From contig CAMYKS010000005.1 of NCBI GenBank assembly GCA_947259115.1, forward strand, positions 149,648 through 213,647: a stretch of DNA of 64,000 nt, given 5' to 3'. Of the stretch, positions 62,461-64,000 are shown in pieces. How positions within the stretch are numbered: position 1 is the first letter of the stretch; each line of letters opens with the position of its first letter. Made by a program: the position numbers and the translations under genes. Origin of the DNA: an uncultured Desulfobulbaceae bacterium. GTDB lineage: Bacteria; Desulfobacterota; Desulfobulbia; Desulfobulbales; BM004. The notes beneath the pieces are model-generated. The model was not told the DNA's origin. It ran no database searches and saw only the letters and a program-made list of their open reading frames with translations.

Positions 62461-62927
62461 GTATTTGAGCAAACCTTTAGAAAAATTATCAAGGACAGGA
62501 TCTGGTCGAATAAATGACTTTTGATATTCAAAAAAAATGAGCAAAGGACCGAAACCCCATACTGCAAACGTTTTTGCCATTCGTTATATCTTTTTAAAAG
62601 CTGAATGAAATGACTGAAAAGTGATTTTCTGGGAAGGCAGCAGGACCCTTTTAGTTGGATTCGTTTATTCTTTTTGGGGACAGGCGTTCATTTGATAAGG
62701 TGTGTGATATTAAGATTAAAAAAACAAAATGGGGTTGACTATGTTAAACCAGCCTGACCCGGACATTTCTCCTATCCTTCCCCTACCAATCTTCAATGGT
62801 TGGTTTCTTCCATCCCTTTTATTTAGATCAAACCAGGCAGTGCTTATTTCTAAGTTATAATAATAAATTTTCCCGGACATTTATGTCTTGTTTTTCGGAC
62901 AAATTTGTCCTATATTGGTAATATCTG
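62461..62927. other. 467-bp spacer between the two toxin-antitoxin loci
   Basis: No gene is seen. It includes a TTTTTGGGGACAGGCGTTCA tract at about 62671-62690, similar to a tract inside the hicA relic, and three occurrences of CGGACA before hicA (62759, 62875 and 62896). The last forms the palindrome described separately. Confidence 0.45.
62897..62910. promoter_or_regulatory. 14-bp palindrome upstream of the hicAB locus
   Basis: GGACAAATTTGTCC is a perfect palindrome 17 bases before the hicA ATG, followed by a second one, ATATT-ggt-AATAT (62912-62924). HicB-type antitoxins repress their own promoters, so these are candidate operators. Confidence 0.5.
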
Positions 62928-63173
62928 ATGAACGGCAATGAGCTGATCAGGATTCTACGAAAACTTGGTAAAGAAAGAGGTTTGGCCGTTCGTATAGACA
63001 AAAAAAGAGGCCGAGGAAGCCACTTCACCTTATATTTTGGGGACAGACGTTCAATCATGAAAGACCGGAACTGTCAATCGTCGTAAGTTTTGTATTACGA
63101 CAACGAGATGGGGTCTGGTCTGTTGAAGAAGATACTCGACAATTTAGGACTGACAAGGGATGACATCAGGTAA
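62928..63173 (+). pseudogene. hicA: HicA-type toxin gene interrupted by a short palindromic insertion
   Basis: ATG 62928 opens MNGNELIRILRKLGKERG..., with RGSHFTLYFGDRR, the HicA dsRBD-like core with its catalytic His32 in GSH. At codon 53 a TAA stops it. Beyond, in the same frame, the expected end is present: GSGLLKKILDNLGLTRDDIR to TAA 63171-63173. Between them are about 18 codons that have no counterpart in HicA proteins and contain GTCGTAA...TTACGAC (about 63080-63102). An inserted palindrome carrying a stop codon explains the structure. The gene is probably dead, while hicB downstream is intact. Confidence 0.7.
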
Positions 63174-63188
63174 GGATAACCTGTAATC

Positions 63189-63617
63189 ATGAAAAATTTT
63201 ATCTACCCGGCAAAGATTGAAGCCGATGAAGACGGTTTCTTTCTGGTGACATTCAGAGATCTGCCCTTTGCAGCAACTGACGGCAAAACTCATCAGGAAG
63301 CACTGGAGGCGGCAACAGATTGCCTGGAAGAAGCCATCGCCATGTGTATTGATGATGGACTCATGGTGCCGCTTCCGAGCAGACAGCGCAAAGATGAAAT
63401 CTGCATAGTTCTCCCTGCATTAATGGCTGCAAAAGCTGCACTTTATATAACAATCAGGAAAAAGGGGTTGACAAAAGCAGCCTTTGCCAGACTTCTGAAT
63501 GTCAACGAAAAGGAAGGCCGGCGGTTGCTGGATCCGCACCACAAGACAAAGATCCCGCGGATCAATGAGGCACTGTCAGCTCTAGGAAATAAACTTGTTA
63601 TCGGAATGTTGAAATAA
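63189..63617 (+). CDS. hicB: HicB-family antitoxin
   Basis: This 142-residue protein begins with the HicB fold (MKNFIYPAKIEADEDGFFLV, FRDLPFAATDGKTHQEALEAA) and ends with a helix-turn-helix part (LTKAAFARLLNVNEKEGRRLLD). HicB neutralises HicA and represses the operon. Its ATG is 15 bases after the hicA stop, with AAGGA upstream. The order toxin-antitoxin is standard. With hicA broken it is now a lone regulator. Confidence 0.9.
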   Translation: MKNFIYPAKIEADEDGFFLVTFRDLPFAATDGKTHQEALEAATDCLEEAIAMCIDDGLMVPLPSRQRKDEICIVLPALMAAKAALYITIRKKGLTKAAFARLLNVNEKEGRRLLDPHHKTKIPRINEALSALGNKLVIGMLK

Positions 63618-63691
63618 ACATTCCGTACCTTTTTAATCTTTTCCCCCTCACTCTTCTCAGTTCCTCCCTGTCATTCCCCTAGCAAAATCTA

Positions 63692-63720
63692 TTGACACAA
63701 GTCCTCCCCATATGTACTCT
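63692..63720 (+). promoter_or_regulatory. sigma70-type promoter
   Basis: TTGACA (63692-63697) and TACTCT (63715-63720) are separated by 17 bp. Transcription would begin near 63727, at the start of the structured leader. Confidence 0.6.
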
Positions 63721-63828
63721 TTAAACCGTTGTGTGTTTTTCTACAGAAAGTCAAAGGTTTCATAAAGATAGCTGGGTTACCAGCATCACCGTAGCCGAGT
63801 TGCCTAACAAGGTTGTTCGGCTTTTTTT
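63721..63828 (+). promoter_or_regulatory. structured leader with terminator; weak resemblance to a c-di-GMP-I (GEMM) riboswitch
   Basis: The leader contains TCAAAGG, a perfect GCTGG-gtta-CCAGC hairpin (63771-63784) in the context ATAGCTGGGTTACCAGC, and then AGCCGA...TCGGCT with eight T (63793-63828), a rho-independent terminator. GEMM-I aptamers share CAAAG and GGGTTACC words near these positions, and a terminator next to the aptamer end would fit a switch. However, the predicted start of transcription falls on the AAACC word that the aptamer would need, so the match is tentative. Confidence 0.35.
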
Positions 63829-64000
63829 ATGGGGAAGCAAAGATGCGTTTCTCAAAAAGTAGGAATTGTGTTTCCTGATTTACTTGAGAAGAGTCAAGCA
63901 AAGACTTGATAATCATCTAAAAGGCACCTCCCAACATAGTCAAGAAACAAACTCCCTGCTATGCTGAGTATGAAAGTATCCAGCAATCAAACTCAAAGGG

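Larger units (their letters stand above)
63618..64000. other. 383-bp window end: promoter, structured leader, terminator
   Basis: After hicB the only clear signals are the promoter at 63692-63720 and the leader/terminator at 63721-63828, described separately. After the terminator two short frames (11 and 26 codons) at about 63842 and 63829 have no support. The gene served by the leader, if any, lies beyond the window. Confidence 0.5.

Overview
The window reads as chromosome of an anaerobic bacterium of the Desulfobacterota, most likely a Desulfobulbales-type sulfur or sulfate metaboliser. This is an inference from gene content, not a database result. The supporting signs are: an F1 ATP synthase operon that starts with two b-type subunits and lacks the F0 a and c genes; Wood-Ljungdahl methyl-branch genes (a MetF-MetV-like fusion and an AcsE-like methyltransferase); a plant-type DAHP synthase; a CbbQ/CbbO (NorQ/NorD) pair; an apparent selenocysteine-containing exported protein; and purine-rich low-complexity spacers between genes. 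About 45 genes look intact, and there are clear gene relics. I see no rRNA, tRNA or CRISPR.

Layout. 1-2970: a cbbQ-cbbO pair, with cbbQ cut by the window edge. 3022-6522 (minus): an OmpR-type response regulator and sensor kinase, followed by an exported protein with an in-frame TGA, lipoprotein MsrB and exported MsrA. This looks like a regulated envelope methionine-sulfoxide repair system. 6564-9119: a small AT-rich island with a lone membrane glycosyltransferase and a collapsed REP-associated transposase, bounded by a 50-bp duplication of the 3' end of rmuC. 9065-14976: rmuC, aroK, aroC, a glycogen-synthase-like gene and gapA. 14998-19275: a 1425-residue protein that ends in a PPDK-like ATP-grasp and phosphohistidine module but lacks the PEP barrel. 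19464-21265: gph and a lone receiver protein, separated by a gene-poor stretch.

21871-38743 is one large acetate locus. It holds acetyl-CoA synthetase, a sodium:solute symporter, a NarL-type two-component pair, a symporter-kinase hybrid resembling CrbS, a receiver, a PAS protein that has lost its phospho-acceptor histidine, a DnaQ-type exonuclease, and two CBS-DUF294 proteins. A 15-bp direct repeat spaced 31 bp lies upstream of acs and is a good candidate operator.

39083-50210: an isochorismatase-family hydrolase, alaS, atpF'-F-H-A-G-D-C with a strong promoter and terminator, and a GltA/NfnB-type NADPH flavoprotein. 50392-54027: a 56-residue cysteine-rich protein, a PilZ protein, a SAM hydroxide adenosyltransferase, a methyltransferase and an M48 peptidase. 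54197-60817: the metF-metV fusion, purF behind a structured leader, class II DAHP synthase, an HsdR-N-like protein and acsE. 61046-64000: a membrane-anchored metzincin-like peptidase, then two toxin-antitoxin modules (RelE/Xre and HicA/HicB) whose toxins are broken while their antitoxins stay intact. The window ends with a promoter, a structured leader and a terminator whose gene lies outside it.

The strongest candidates for something under-described are the TGA-containing Msr-operon protein with its hairpin (4250-4561), the 1425-residue PEP-utilising-like protein, the acs operator repeats, and the purF leader.
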